64,000 nt of DNA from Aquisalimonas lutea. GTDB taxonomy: Bacteria > Pseudomonadota > Gammaproteobacteria > Nitrococcales > Aquisalimonadaceae. Under the pieces are notes generated by a model. It saw only the letters and a program-made list of their open reading frames with translations. It was not told the DNA's origin and made no database searches. Below are positions 18,124 to 26,675 of the stretch, in pieces (position 1 is the first letter of the stretch; each line of letters begins with the position of its first letter). The position numbers and the translations under genes are program-made. The stretch is from the NCBI RefSeq assembly GCF_030409225.1, contig NZ_JAUFPK010000001.1, positions 2,099,566-2,163,565 of the forward strand, written 5' to 3'.

Positions 18124-19179
18124 ATGAGTAACAAAACGCTGACACGCCGTACATTCCTCAAGGGTGGGGCCGCCACCGGTATCGGTGCGGCAACCCTCGG
18201 CCTGCCGTCGCTGGCCGGGGCCCAGGACGGGCCGGAGATCTCCTGGCGCATGCAGGCGCTCTGGGATGCCGGCACCACCCCGTACGAATTCGAGGACCGC
18301 TTCGTCAAGCGCGTCGCGGAGCTGACCAACGGTCGCTTCTCCATCGATCTCTATGCCGGCGGGCAGCTGGTGCCGGCGGCGGAGGCCTTCGAGGCGGTAC
18401 GCGGCGGCGCCTTCGAGATGATGAAGACCTTCGACGGCTACGAGGCCGGCTCGGTGCCGGCGTTCGCCTTCACCAGCACGATCCCCTTCGGCTTCGAGCA
18501 GCCGGACCAGTACGAGGCCTGGTTCTACGAGCGCGGCGGCCTGGAGATGGCGCGGGAGGCCTACGCCCAGGCGGGGATGCGCTACATCGCGCCCACGGTC
18601 TACGGCCAGGAGCCGATCCACTCCAAGTTCCCCCTGCGTTCCCTGGACGACATGGCCAACAAGAAGGGCCGGTTCGTGGGGCTGGCCAGCACGGTCATGG
18701 CGGCCTTCGACGTCTCGGTCACGCCCATGGCCACGGGTGAGGTGTACCAGGCCCTGGAGCGGGGCGTGATCGATTTCGCCGACCGCGGTGATCTCACGGC
18801 CAATCTCGAGGCCGGGCTGGACGAGGTCGCCAAGTACGTGATCGTCCCCGGCTTCCACCAGCCGACCACGGCGACCAGCTACGTGGCCAACCAGAACGCC
18901 TATGACCAGCTGCCGGACTCCTACAAGGCCGCCCTGGAAGTGGCCGCCCGGGAGATGTCCCAGGCGCACCGGCAGCACGTGCTGGCCCAGGACACGGTGG
19001 CCCTGCGCAAGTTCGAGGAACGCGGCTGCGAGATCATCCGTCTCGGGCCGGAGATTCCGGAGAACGGCCGCCCCACGGCCATGGAGGCCTGGCGCAGTGC
19101 GGCCGGCGACGACGAGCTGGCGAACCGGATCCTGGACAGCCAGGTCGAGTTCATGCGCCAGCTGAACCTCATCACCTGA
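18124..19179 (+). CDS. TRAP transporter substrate-binding protein (DctP family)
   Basis: A 351-residue periplasmic binding protein. The N-terminus has a twin-arginine-type signal (RRTFLKGGAATG, ending LAGAQ). The mature part has DctP features: the early FVKRVAELTNGRFSIDLYAGGQL helix-strand, the ligand-pocket stretch near SLDDMANKKGRFVG and PMATGEVYQALERGVIDFA. The conserved arginine that usually binds the substrate carboxylate is expected around the GRFVG segment. AGAGGAGAAG lies just upstream. First gene of a four-gene operon with both permease subunits and HMG-CoA reductase, which suggests mevalonate or a related 3-hydroxy acid as substrate. Confidence 0.9.
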   Translation: MSNKTLTRRTFLKGGAATGIGAATLGLPSLAGAQDGPEISWRMQALWDAGTTPYEFEDRFVKRVAELTNGRFSIDLYAGGQLVPAAEAFEAVRGGAFEMMKTFDGYEAGSVPAFAFTSTIPFGFEQPDQYEAWFYERGGLEMAREAYAQAGMRYIAPTVYGQEPIHSKFPLRSLDDMANKKGRFVGLASTVMAAFDVSVTPMATGEVYQALERGVIDFADRGDLTANLEAGLDEVAKYVIVPGFHQPTTATSYVANQNAYDQLPDSYKAALEVAAREMSQAHRQHVLAQDTVALRKFEERGCEIIRLGPEIPENGRPTAMEAWRSAAGDDELANRILDSQVEFMRQLNLIT

Positions 19180-19232
19180 GCGACCCCGTGGCCCGCGCAG
19201 CAACGGCTGCGCGGGCTGTCCGGAGGAACCCC

Positions 19233-19760
19233 ATGACCATCCTGGAACGCTGCTGCAGCGGGATCACGGCGTTGAACCGGTGGCTGGCATCCGCCGTGTC
19301 CGTGCTGGTGTTCATCATGGTTGCGGTCATCGCCTACGAGGTGGTGGCGCGCTACTTCTTCAACGCGCCCACGGTCTGGGCGCTGGAGCTGTCGACGCTG
19401 CTGTTCGGCCCGTACTTCATGCTGGCCGGGCCGTATATGCTCCACATCGGTGCCCACGTCAACGTGGATATCCTCTACAACCGCCTGCCGCGCCGCGGCG
19501 CGGCGATCATGGACTGCCTGATCTACCCGGTGATCATCGCCATGTGCGTCATCGCGGTCGACCAGAGCTGGCCGCTGGCGATGAACGCCTACGAGAGCGG
19601 CGAGACGTCGTTCTCCGCCTGGAATCCGCCCATCTGGCCGATCAAGTTCGTCATCCCGGCGGCGTTCGCGCTGCTGCTCCTGCAGGCGCTGGCCGAGACC
19701 GTCCGGGCGCTGCACCGGGCGACGGGCGGTGCGGAGCCGGCCGGGGAGGCGACGCCATGA
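19233..19760 (+). CDS. TRAP transporter small permease (DctQ)
   Basis: A 175-residue inner-membrane protein with four hydrophobic segments. It has the DctQ core: VIAYEVVARYFFNAPTVWALELSTLLFGPYFMLAG, then HVNVDILYNRLPRR. The ATG at 19233 has GGAGG at 19222-19226; an upstream GTG at 19188 is less likely. Its stop overlaps the start of the large permease gene by four bases (ATGA). Confidence 0.92.
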   Translation: MTILERCCSGITALNRWLASAVSVLVFIMVAVIAYEVVARYFFNAPTVWALELSTLLFGPYFMLAGPYMLHIGAHVNVDILYNRLPRRGAAIMDCLIYPVIIAMCVIAVDQSWPLAMNAYESGETSFSAWNPPIWPIKFVIPAAFALLLLQALAETVRALHRATGGAEPAGEATP

Positions 19761-21079
19761 CCTCGCCGCTGGTCTTCGGCGCCATGTTCCTGGCCCTGCT
19801 GGTGCTGCTGCTCAGCGGCATGCCCCTGGCGTTCGTGCTGGCGTCGCTGGCGATGTTCTTCACGGTCACGCTGTGGGGCGGGCAGGCGCTGCTGATCTCC
19901 CTGCTGCAGGTGGTCAACAGCATGACCTCGGACGTGCTGCTGGCCATCCCGCTCTACGTGCTCATGGCCAGCGTCCTGCAACGCTCCGGCATCATCGAGT
20001 CGCTGTACGAGGCCATGGAGCTGTGGTTCCACCGGCTGCCCGGCGGCCTGGCGGCGGGGACCGTGGCCATCTGCACGCTGATGGCGGCCATGACCGGCAT
20101 TGTCGGCGCCGCCGTGGCCGCCATGGGCATACTCGCCCTGCCGTCCATGCTGCGCCGGGGCTACGACCGGCGCCTGGCGCTGGGCAGTATCTGCGCCGGC
20201 GGCACCCTGGGGATTCTCATCCCGCCGTCGGTGATCACCATCGTCTACGCGGCGACCGCGCAGATCTCGGTGGGCAAGATGTTCGCCGCCGGGATCGTGC
20301 CCGGGCTCATTCTCGCCGGCCTGTACATGGGCTACGCGGTGCTCCTGTCCACGCTGCGCCCGGAGCGGGCACCCCGCAGCGAGGGCCCGCCGCCGCCCAT
20401 GCTGGACCGCCTGCGGGCCCTGCGCTCGCTGATCCTGCCGACGCTGATCATCGTCGGCGTGCTCGGCAGCATCTACGGCGGCATCGCCACGCCGACGGAG
20501 GCGGCCGCCGTCGGCGTTGTCGGGGCCATGCTGTCGGCGGGCGTGCAGCGGCAGCTGACCTTCGCCAACCTGCGCGGCGCGGCGTTCGATACCCTGCGTG
20601 TGACCACCATGATCATGTGGATCACCGTGGGCGCCCAGGCGTTCGTGTCCATCTTCACCGGGACCGGGGGCGGCGACTTCCTGCTGGAGTTCATCCAGGA
20701 CCTGGAGGTCAACCGCTGGCTGGTCCTGCTGGCCATGATCGGCGTGCTGGTGCTGCTGGGCCTGTTCCTGGACGAGATCGGCATCATCCTGCTGTGCGTG
20801 CCGGTGTTCCTGCCGGTGATCGAGGCGTACGACTTCGACGCCCTGTGGTTCGGCGTGCTGTTCCTGATCACCGCGCAGATGGCCTACATCACGCCGCCGT
20901 TCGGCTACACCCTGTTCTATCTCAAGGGGGTGCTGCCCCCGGAGATCGGCATGGAGACGGTCTACCGCGCCATCATTCCGTTCCTGCTGCTGCAGGCCGC
21001 GGCGCTGGCGCTGTTCATGATATTCCCGGAAATCGTCACGTGGCTGCCCGACAAGCTGGCGCAGTCCGTGCGGTCGTGA
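19757..21079 (+). CDS. TRAP transporter large permease (DctM)
   Basis: A 440-residue membrane protein with about twelve segments, family DctM/SiaM: LLLSGMPLAFVLASLAMFF at the start, ICAGGTLGILIPPSVITIVYA, GGIATPTEAAAVGVVGA, and LFLDEIGIILLCVPVFLPVI near the end. It forms the Na+-driven transport unit with the small permease and the binding protein encoded just upstream. The reading frame is open well upstream, but the start is fixed by the ATGA overlap. Confidence 0.95.
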   Translation: MTSPLVFGAMFLALLVLLLSGMPLAFVLASLAMFFTVTLWGGQALLISLLQVVNSMTSDVLLAIPLYVLMASVLQRSGIIESLYEAMELWFHRLPGGLAAGTVAICTLMAAMTGIVGAAVAAMGILALPSMLRRGYDRRLALGSICAGGTLGILIPPSVITIVYAATAQISVGKMFAAGIVPGLILAGLYMGYAVLLSTLRPERAPRSEGPPPPMLDRLRALRSLILPTLIIVGVLGSIYGGIATPTEAAAVGVVGAMLSAGVQRQLTFANLRGAAFDTLRVTTMIMWITVGAQAFVSIFTGTGGGDFLLEFIQDLEVNRWLVLLAMIGVLVLLGLFLDEIGIILLCVPVFLPVIEAYDFDALWFGVLFLITAQMAYITPPFGYTLFYLKGVLPPEIGMETVYRAIIPFLLLQAAALALFMIFPEIVTWLPDKLAQSVRS

Positions 21080-21098
21080 CCACGAGGAGACAATGACT

Positions 21099-22367
21099 AT
21101 GGCCGAGAAGACATCGCGCATCGCCGGCTTCTACAAGCTGCCCCCGGAGGAGCGGGTCGCCCGGGTCGCCGAGATCGCGGGGCTGGACGAGGCCGCGCAG
21201 GCCCATCTGCGCAACACCGGCAATCTCGATGCGGCTGCGGCCGACGCCATGATCGAGAACGTGATCGGGACCATGAACATCCCCCTGGGCGTGGCCACCA
21301 ACCTGATCATCGACGGCGAGGAGACCCTGGTACCCATGGCCACCGAGGAGTCCTCCGTGGTCGCCGCGGTGAGCAACGCGGCCCGGCAGTGCCGGGACAG
21401 CGGCGGTATCACCACGAGCACCTCCGGAGCGCTGATGATCGCCCAGGTCCAGCTGGTGAACGTGGCCAACCCGGAGTACGCCCGGCTGCAGATCCTCGAG
21501 CACCGCGCCGAGATCAAGGCCATCTGCGACGACACGGACCCGGTGCTGCTGCGCCACGGCGGCGGCTTCCGCGACCTGGAGGTGCGCGTTCTGGAGGGCC
21601 GGCGCGGGCCCATGGTGGTGACGCACCTGATCGTCGACACCGGCGACGCCATGGGCGCCAACGCCGTCAATTCCATGGCCGAGGCCGTCGCGCCCTCCAT
21701 CGCCAGCTGGACCGGCGGGCAGACGTACCTGCGCATCCTCTCCAACCTGGCGGACCGGCGCCTGGTGCGCGCCCGGGCCACATGGACCCTGGACGCCATC
21801 GGCGGCGAGGGCGTGCGCGACGGCATGCTGGCCGCCTTTGATTTCGCCGACGTCGATCCCTACCGCGCGGCGACGCACAACAAGGGCATCATGAACGGCG
21901 TCAGCGCCGTGACGCTGGCCACCGGCAACGACACCCGGGCCGTGGAATCCGGGGCGCACGCCTATGCCGCGCAGTCCGGGCAGTACCGCCCGCTCACCCG
22001 CTGGGAGCAGGATGCCGACGGCAATCTCACCGGGGTGCTGGAGATGCCGCTGGCCGTGGGGCTCATCGGCGGCGCGACGCGCTCCCATCCCACCGCGCAG
22101 CTGTGCCTGGAGATCATGGGGGCGCGGACAGCGGAACGTCTGAGCCGGACCATTGCCGCTGTCGGCCTGGCGCAGAACTTCTCCGCCCTCAAGGCGCTGG
22201 CCACCACCGGCATCCAGAAGGGGCACATGGCGCTGCACGCCAAGAACATCGCGGTCATGGCCGGGGCCACCGGCGACGAGGTGGAAGCCGTGTCGGCGGA
22301 GCTGGTAAAGGCCGGTACCGTGCGCGTGGATGTCGCCGAGGAAATCCTGCAGCGGCTGCGGCAGTAA
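21099..22367 (+). CDS. mvaA: Degradative (class II) HMG-CoA reductase
   Basis: A 422-residue enzyme interconverting mevalonate and HMG-CoA. It closely follows the Pseudomonas mevalonii class II enzyme: ENVIGTMNIPLGVATN, catalytic Glu in PMATEESSVVAA, DAMGANAVNSMAEAVAP, catalytic Lys in THNKGIMNG, Asp in ATGNDTRAVE, and the C-terminal catalytic His in GIQKGHMALHAKN. All four catalytic residues appear present. AGGAGA at 21085-21090 suits the ATG at 21099 better than the one at 21093. Class II enzymes in proteobacteria usually act in mevalonate catabolism. No HMG-CoA lyase or other mevalonate-pathway gene is seen in the window. Confidence 0.95.
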   Translation: MAEKTSRIAGFYKLPPEERVARVAEIAGLDEAAQAHLRNTGNLDAAAADAMIENVIGTMNIPLGVATNLIIDGEETLVPMATEESSVVAAVSNAARQCRDSGGITTSTSGALMIAQVQLVNVANPEYARLQILEHRAEIKAICDDTDPVLLRHGGGFRDLEVRVLEGRRGPMVVTHLIVDTGDAMGANAVNSMAEAVAPSIASWTGGQTYLRILSNLADRRLVRARATWTLDAIGGEGVRDGMLAAFDFADVDPYRAATHNKGIMNGVSAVTLATGNDTRAVESGAHAYAAQSGQYRPLTRWEQDADGNLTGVLEMPLAVGLIGGATRSHPTAQLCLEIMGARTAERLSRTIAAVGLAQNFSALKALATTGIQKGHMALHAKNIAVMAGATGDEVEAVSAELVKAGTVRVDVAEEILQRLRQ

Positions 22368-22466
22368 AGCCCCGGCACGCGGGCAGGGCTTCGAGCTCGA
22401 GGGCCGCGCGGTCGAGCCGGGGCGGACGATCAGGGTGAGCGGCGGCCGTGCGCGCGGATTGCGCCG

Positions 22467-23039
22467 TCATTCGACGTATTCGTCGTCCCCGGCCGGCGGG
22501 GCTACCGGCCGCTCGATGGTGTGGTCGTCGATGATGCGGGTGAGCAGATCGCGGGCCTGCTGGTCCTGCTGGTAGCCGTTGTCCCCCCGGGCCAGGCGGC
22601 CGGTCATCTGCTGGAAGACGCGCTCCGTACGGCCGCCGGCGGTGGCGGCGACCTCCTCGAGGCTCGTGCGGTGCAGCGTCGCCGCCAGGAGGATACCGAT
22701 GCGGATGCGGCTGATGGCGGTGACGCCGTGGAGACTGTCGTAGCCCTGCTCGAGCCGGCCCGGGTCGAGGCCCAGCTCCCGGATCAGCTCGCCGCGCCGG
22801 CGGAAGTGCTCCTCCATGCGCTTGGCCCGCTGGGCACTCCGGACCTGCTCGCCCCGCAGGCGCTCCGTCTCGGCCCTGAGCTCGCCCTGGCGACGCAGCG
22901 CCTCGGCGTAATCGGCGTCCTTCTCCCGCAGCTGCCGTTCATGCTGCTGCTCGCGCCCCACGCTCCACGTCAGTACGGCGATGAGGCTCAGCAGCAGCAG
23001 GGCGGCGATGGCGGCGAAAAGGGTCGCGAAGGGCGTCAT
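22467..23039 (-). CDS. Hypothetical protein with N-terminal membrane anchor and coiled coil
   Basis: A 190-residue protein I do not recognise. Residues 8-28 form one membrane helix (LFAAIAALLLLSLIAVLTWS). Residues 30-85 are highly charged and coiled-coil-like (REQQHERQLREKDADYAEAL). A C-terminal helical domain follows with HGVTAISRIRIGILLAATL. The topology suggests a cytoplasmic coiled coil tethered to the inner membrane. It converges with mvaA, with 99 bases between them that show no clear terminator. Confidence 0.75.
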   Translation of the reverse strand: MTPFATLFAAIAALLLLSLIAVLTWSVGREQQHERQLREKDADYAEALRRQGELRAETERLRGEQVRSAQRAKRMEEHFRRRGELIRELGLDPGRLEQGYDSLHGVTAISRIRIGILLAATLHRTSLEEVAATAGGRTERVFQQMTGRLARGDNGYQQDQQARDLLTRIIDDHTIERPVAPPAGDDEYVE

Positions 23040-23256
23040 GGTCGCTTCACCTGTCGTGGTCCGTCAGACATGCCGAGCATCCAAGCCTAGAGCACTCGAC
23101 CGCCTGTTCGATGAGACCGCGTTCACGAAAGCGGACCGCTGTGCCGCACTACCGCGCCCTCGGCGCGCGGGCGTTCATGCAGTAGGCTGGTGTACCGGAC
23201 GCCCGGGCATCGCCCGGCAAGCGCGAATCGTTGCGAATGACCAGCGAGAGGGGCCC

Positions 23257-24303
23257 ATGTCGCCCGCGAAGATCACCAACGTACCCACGAACCTGATCAC
23301 GGGGTTTCTCGGGGTCGGCAAGACCACCGCCGTGCGCAGCCTCCTGGAGCGGGCGCCCGCCGGGCAGCGCTGGGCCGTGCTGGTCAACGAGTTCGGCGAG
23401 GTCGCCGTGGACCAGGCGGCGGTGGCGGATCCGGCCGCGGCCACCGTCCGCGAGCTCCCGGGCGGGTGCCTGTGCTGCACCCTGGGCGCACCCCTGCGCG
23501 TGACGCTGGCGCGGCTGCTGCGCGAGGCACGCCCGGACCGGCTGCTCATCGAGCCCACGGGCGTCGGCCATCCGGCGCGGGTGCTGGACGTGCTGCGCGA
23601 GGAGGGGTTCGCCGAGGCGCTGGACGTGCGGGCCACGGTCTGCCTGGTCGATCCCCGGCGCCTGCAGGAGCCGAAGGTGACCCGGCACGAGACGTTCCGG
23701 GACCAGGTCGAGCTCGCCGACGTGCTGATCGGCAACAAGGCGGATCTGTGCAGCGAGGCAGAGCTGGCGCATTTCCGGGGCTGGGCGGCGGAGCAGTTCC
23801 CGCCCAAGGCACGGGTGGCAACGACCCGGGACGGCGCCCTGGATCCGGCGTGGCTCGATGCCCGGGCGGACCCGGAGCGCAAGGCGCTGTTCCCCGGGGC
23901 CCACGAGCACGGGCACGACCACGGGCACGAGCCGGCGGCGGTCGCGCAGCCGCTGCCCGGACAGCCGGTTCGGCGCCGCAATACGGGGCAGGGGCTGGAT
24001 GCCTGCGGGTGGCTGTTCCATCCGCAGGACGGTTTCGACCGCGATCGGCTGGCCGAGGCGCTGCGGGGGATCGAGTCGGCGGATCGCGTCAAGGGCGTAT
24101 TCCGCTGCGGCGACGACTGGCTGCTGTTCGACCGGGCCGAGGGCGCCCTGAGCGTGCGCGCCAGCGCCTGGCGCTCCGACAGCCGCGTCGAGTGCATCGC
24201 CCGCGCCGACCGGGCACCGGACTGGGACGCCGTCGAGAGCGCCCTGCTGGCATGCCGCGACCGGGCCCAGCACCCCGGCGAGCCACGGACGACCCCGCCG
24301 TAG
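23257..24303 (+). CDS. COG0523/G3E family GTPase (CobW/YjiA-like)
   Basis: A 348-residue metal-chaperone-type GTPase. Walker A is GFLGVGKTTAVR, followed by the NEFGEVAVDQ switch. The metal-binding CxCC motif is in LPGGCLCCTLG; the base-recognition motif is GNKADL. The linker carries a His-rich metal-binding stretch (HEHGHDHGHEP) near residues 215-225. A CobW C-terminal domain follows (DACGWLFHPQDGFDRDRLAEAL). The start at 23257 is supported by GAGAGG upstream; longer versions are not. The metal served cannot be told from sequence alone; zinc is common in this family. Confidence 0.92.
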   Translation: MSPAKITNVPTNLITGFLGVGKTTAVRSLLERAPAGQRWAVLVNEFGEVAVDQAAVADPAAATVRELPGGCLCCTLGAPLRVTLARLLREARPDRLLIEPTGVGHPARVLDVLREEGFAEALDVRATVCLVDPRRLQEPKVTRHETFRDQVELADVLIGNKADLCSEAELAHFRGWAAEQFPPKARVATTRDGALDPAWLDARADPERKALFPGAHEHGHDHGHEPAAVAQPLPGQPVRRRNTGQGLDACGWLFHPQDGFDRDRLAEALRGIESADRVKGVFRCGDDWLLFDRAEGALSVRASAWRSDSRVECIARADRAPDWDAVESALLACRDRAQHPGEPRTTPP

Positions 24304-24307
24304 GAGT

Positions 24308-24502
24308 AACCGTAGGAGCGACGTCAGTCGCGACATTGCAGATGAGGATGTTTACAGAGCGTCGGGGCTAAAGCCCCTCCCACAGGATTCCGCAGCGGGC
24401 TTCACCGGAGCCGTGTAGGAGCGGCTTCAGCCGCGACTTCCCAGAGATCAGGTTCTCTGGGAGGTCGCGACTCATGTCGCTCCTACGGCTCGCTCCTACG
24501 GC
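24308..24502. repeat. Cluster of REP elements
   Basis: Four related palindromes fill the gap between convergent genes. GTAGGAGCGACGTCAGTCGC starts at 24312 and continues GAC. GTCGGGGCTAAAGCCCCTCC starts at 24361. GTAGGAGCGGCTTCAGCCGC starts at 24415 and continues GAC. An inverted copy occupies 24463-24500 (GTCGCGACTCATGTCGCTCC, then two TCCTACGG words). Between the last two lies the hairpin CCCAGAGA/TCTCTGGG (24441-24462). The core GTAGGAGCGGCTTCAGCCGC is the well-known REP type of pseudomonads and relatives. The cluster may also terminate both convergent transcripts. Confidence 0.85.
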
Positions 24503-24506
24503 GGTC

Positions 24507-26675
24507 TCAATCCGCGTGGAAGCCTTCGCCGCTGGCCGCCATGCGCTCGAGGACGGGCGCCGGGGCGTAGCGCTCGCCGTGCTGGTCGCGCAGCGCCTGC
24601 AGGCGCTCGACGATGGCCGGTATGCCGCGGGCGTCCATGTAGCGGAACGGGCCGCCGCGGAACGGCGGAAAGCCGATACCGTAGACGGCACCGATGTCGC
24701 CGTCGCGCAGGCTGCGGAGGACGCCCTCGTCGTGGCAGCGTGCGGCCTCGTTGACCATGAGCAGCACCGTCCGGTCGACGATCTCCGTTTCCGAGGCCCG
24801 GTTGTCGGGCTTGACCTGGAGCAGTTCGTAGACGGACTCATCCACCTGCTTGCCGCCTTTCCTGCGTTTGCCGTCGTAGCGGTAGAAGCCCTTGCGGCTC
24901 TTCTTGCCGTAGCGGCCGTCGGCGAGCATGGCATCGGCCTCGGCGACGGGCTTCATGCGCTCGCCGAACGCCTCGTGAAGGATGGGCGCCACCTTGGCTG
25001 TGACATCCAGGCCCACCTCGTCCAGGAGGGCGAACGGCCCGACCGGGAAGCCGAAGTTCTTCAGCGTCTCGTCCACCCGGTCGATGGCCACGCCCTCGCG
25101 CAGCAGATGGCAGGCCTCGTTGATGTACGGCGCCAGGATGCGATTGACGTAGAAGCCGGCGCCGTCGCGGACCACGATCACCGTCTTGCCCTGGCGCCGC
25201 CCCAGGTCGACGGTGGTGGCAACCACCTCGGGGGCCGTGTGCTCCGTGGCGATGACCTCGAGCAGGGGCATCTTCTCCACAGGGGAGAAGTAGTGCATGC
25301 CGACGACGTTCTCCGGCCGGGCGGCGCCTTCCGCGATCCGCGTAATGGGGATGGACGACGTGTTGGTGGCGAAGATGGTCCGATCGCCGGCGTGGGCCTC
25401 CACGTCCCGGACCATCCGGTGCTTCAGGTCCAGGTCCTCGAACACCGCCTCGATGGCCACGTCCACGCCGGCGAAGCCGGAGTAGTCCAGGGCCGGCGTG
25501 ACGCGATTGAGCTGCAGATCGGCCTGGAACGGCGTCACGCCACCCCGCCTGCGCCTCTCGCGGATCTGCTCGTGGATGTGCCGCAGGCCCTTGTTCAGGT
25601 TGTCGGCGGCGATGTCCTTGAGGCGCACGGGAAGCCCGGCCTTGTGCGTGGTCACGAAGGCGATGCCGGCCCCCATGAGCCCCGCACCCAGCACGGCCGT
25701 CCGGCGGATCGTCCGCGGCGCCGCCGACGGGGCGTCCGTTCCGGCATCCTTCTTCATGGCCGTGGTGGCGAAGTAGATGTTCATCAGCTGCCGGGCCTGC
25801 GGGGTCATGGCGAGCTCGCCGAAGCGGCGGGCCTCCAGCTCCAGCCCGGCCTCCAGGCCCCGTTGCAGCCCCGTCTCCATGCACTCGATGATCCGCGGCA
25901 GGGCGGGGTAATTGCCCCGGCTGCGGCCCTGCGCCTGCTTGCGGGCCTGGTCGAACACCATGCGCCGTCCCAGCGGATTGCCCTCCAGGAGCCATTCCAG
26001 CCAGCTCCTGCGGCGTCCCGCGCCGGCGCGGCTGCCCTGCAGCTGCTGCAGCCTCCGCACGGCGGCATCCTCCAGGATCGGGGCGGGGACCACGTCGTCC
26101 ACCAGGCCCATGCGGCGGGCCTTGTGCGGCCGGATCTGGCGGCCGGTGAGCGCCATGTCGAGGGCCGCCCGGATGCCCACCCGGCGGGGCAGCCGCTGGG
26201 TGCCGCCGCCGCCGGGAAGCAGGCCCAGCATCACCTCGGGCACGCCGAGGGCGGTGCTGTCGGCATCGGTGCACACGCGGCCGTGGCAGGCCAGTGCCAG
26301 CTCCAGGCCGCCGCCGAGGCAGGCGCCGTTGACGGCGGCGACCACGGGCACCCGGAAGCCGGCGATGCGGTCCATGAACGCCTGGCCCGCGCGCGAGAGC
26401 TCGGTGACCTCGGCCGCGCTGGCGCATGCGTGGAGCATCTCGATGTCGGCGCCGGCGATGAACGAATCGGCCTTGCCGCTGATGAACACCACGCCCTGGA
26501 TGCTGTCGTCGCGTTCCAGGGTGTCGGCGCACTGCTCCGCCTCGGCCATCAGCGTGCGGTTGAGGACGTTGTGGCTTTCGCCGGGCAGATCGACGGTGAC
26601 CACGGCGATGCCGTCATCGCGCCGGTGGAGGGAAAGCGACGTCATGCTGCCCGTCTCCGCGTCCGTTGCTGCCAT
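24507..26675 (-). CDS. fadJ: Fatty-acid oxidation complex subunit alpha (FadJ-type)
   Basis: A 722-residue bifunctional enoyl-CoA hydratase and 3-hydroxyacyl-CoA dehydrogenase. The N-terminal crotonase domain has ISGKADSFIAGADIEML, the oxyanion and Glu segment GACLGGGLELALACH, and GVPEVMLGLLPGGGGTQRLPR. The dehydrogenase begins at about residue 320 with the NAD site VLGAGLMGAGIAFVT and includes HYFSPVEKMPLLEVI. The C-terminus has YGIGFPPFRGGPFRYMD. It forms an alpha2beta2 complex with FadI, whose stop codon overlaps this start (TAATG). Start may be 26675 or the Met ten residues later. Confidence 0.95.
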   Translation of the reverse strand: MAATDAETGSMTSLSLHRRDDGIAVVTVDLPGESHNVLNRTLMAEAEQCADTLERDDSIQGVVFISGKADSFIAGADIEMLHACASAAEVTELSRAGQAFMDRIAGFRVPVVAAVNGACLGGGLELALACHGRVCTDADSTALGVPEVMLGLLPGGGGTQRLPRRVGIRAALDMALTGRQIRPHKARRMGLVDDVVPAPILEDAAVRRLQQLQGSRAGAGRRRSWLEWLLEGNPLGRRMVFDQARKQAQGRSRGNYPALPRIIECMETGLQRGLEAGLELEARRFGELAMTPQARQLMNIYFATTAMKKDAGTDAPSAAPRTIRRTAVLGAGLMGAGIAFVTTHKAGLPVRLKDIAADNLNKGLRHIHEQIRERRRRGGVTPFQADLQLNRVTPALDYSGFAGVDVAIEAVFEDLDLKHRMVRDVEAHAGDRTIFATNTSSIPITRIAEGAARPENVVGMHYFSPVEKMPLLEVIATEHTAPEVVATTVDLGRRQGKTVIVVRDGAGFYVNRILAPYINEACHLLREGVAIDRVDETLKNFGFPVGPFALLDEVGLDVTAKVAPILHEAFGERMKPVAEADAMLADGRYGKKSRKGFYRYDGKRRKGGKQVDESVYELLQVKPDNRASETEIVDRTVLLMVNEAARCHDEGVLRSLRDGDIGAVYGIGFPPFRGGPFRYMDARGIPAIVERLQALRDQHGERYAPAPVLERMAASGEGFHAD

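Noticed and set aside
17914-19203. In-frame upstream extension of the MocR regulator to 899 residues
   Set aside because: The extension is antisense to the TRAP binding protein and crosses the operator region; a good ribosome site and family start support 17913.
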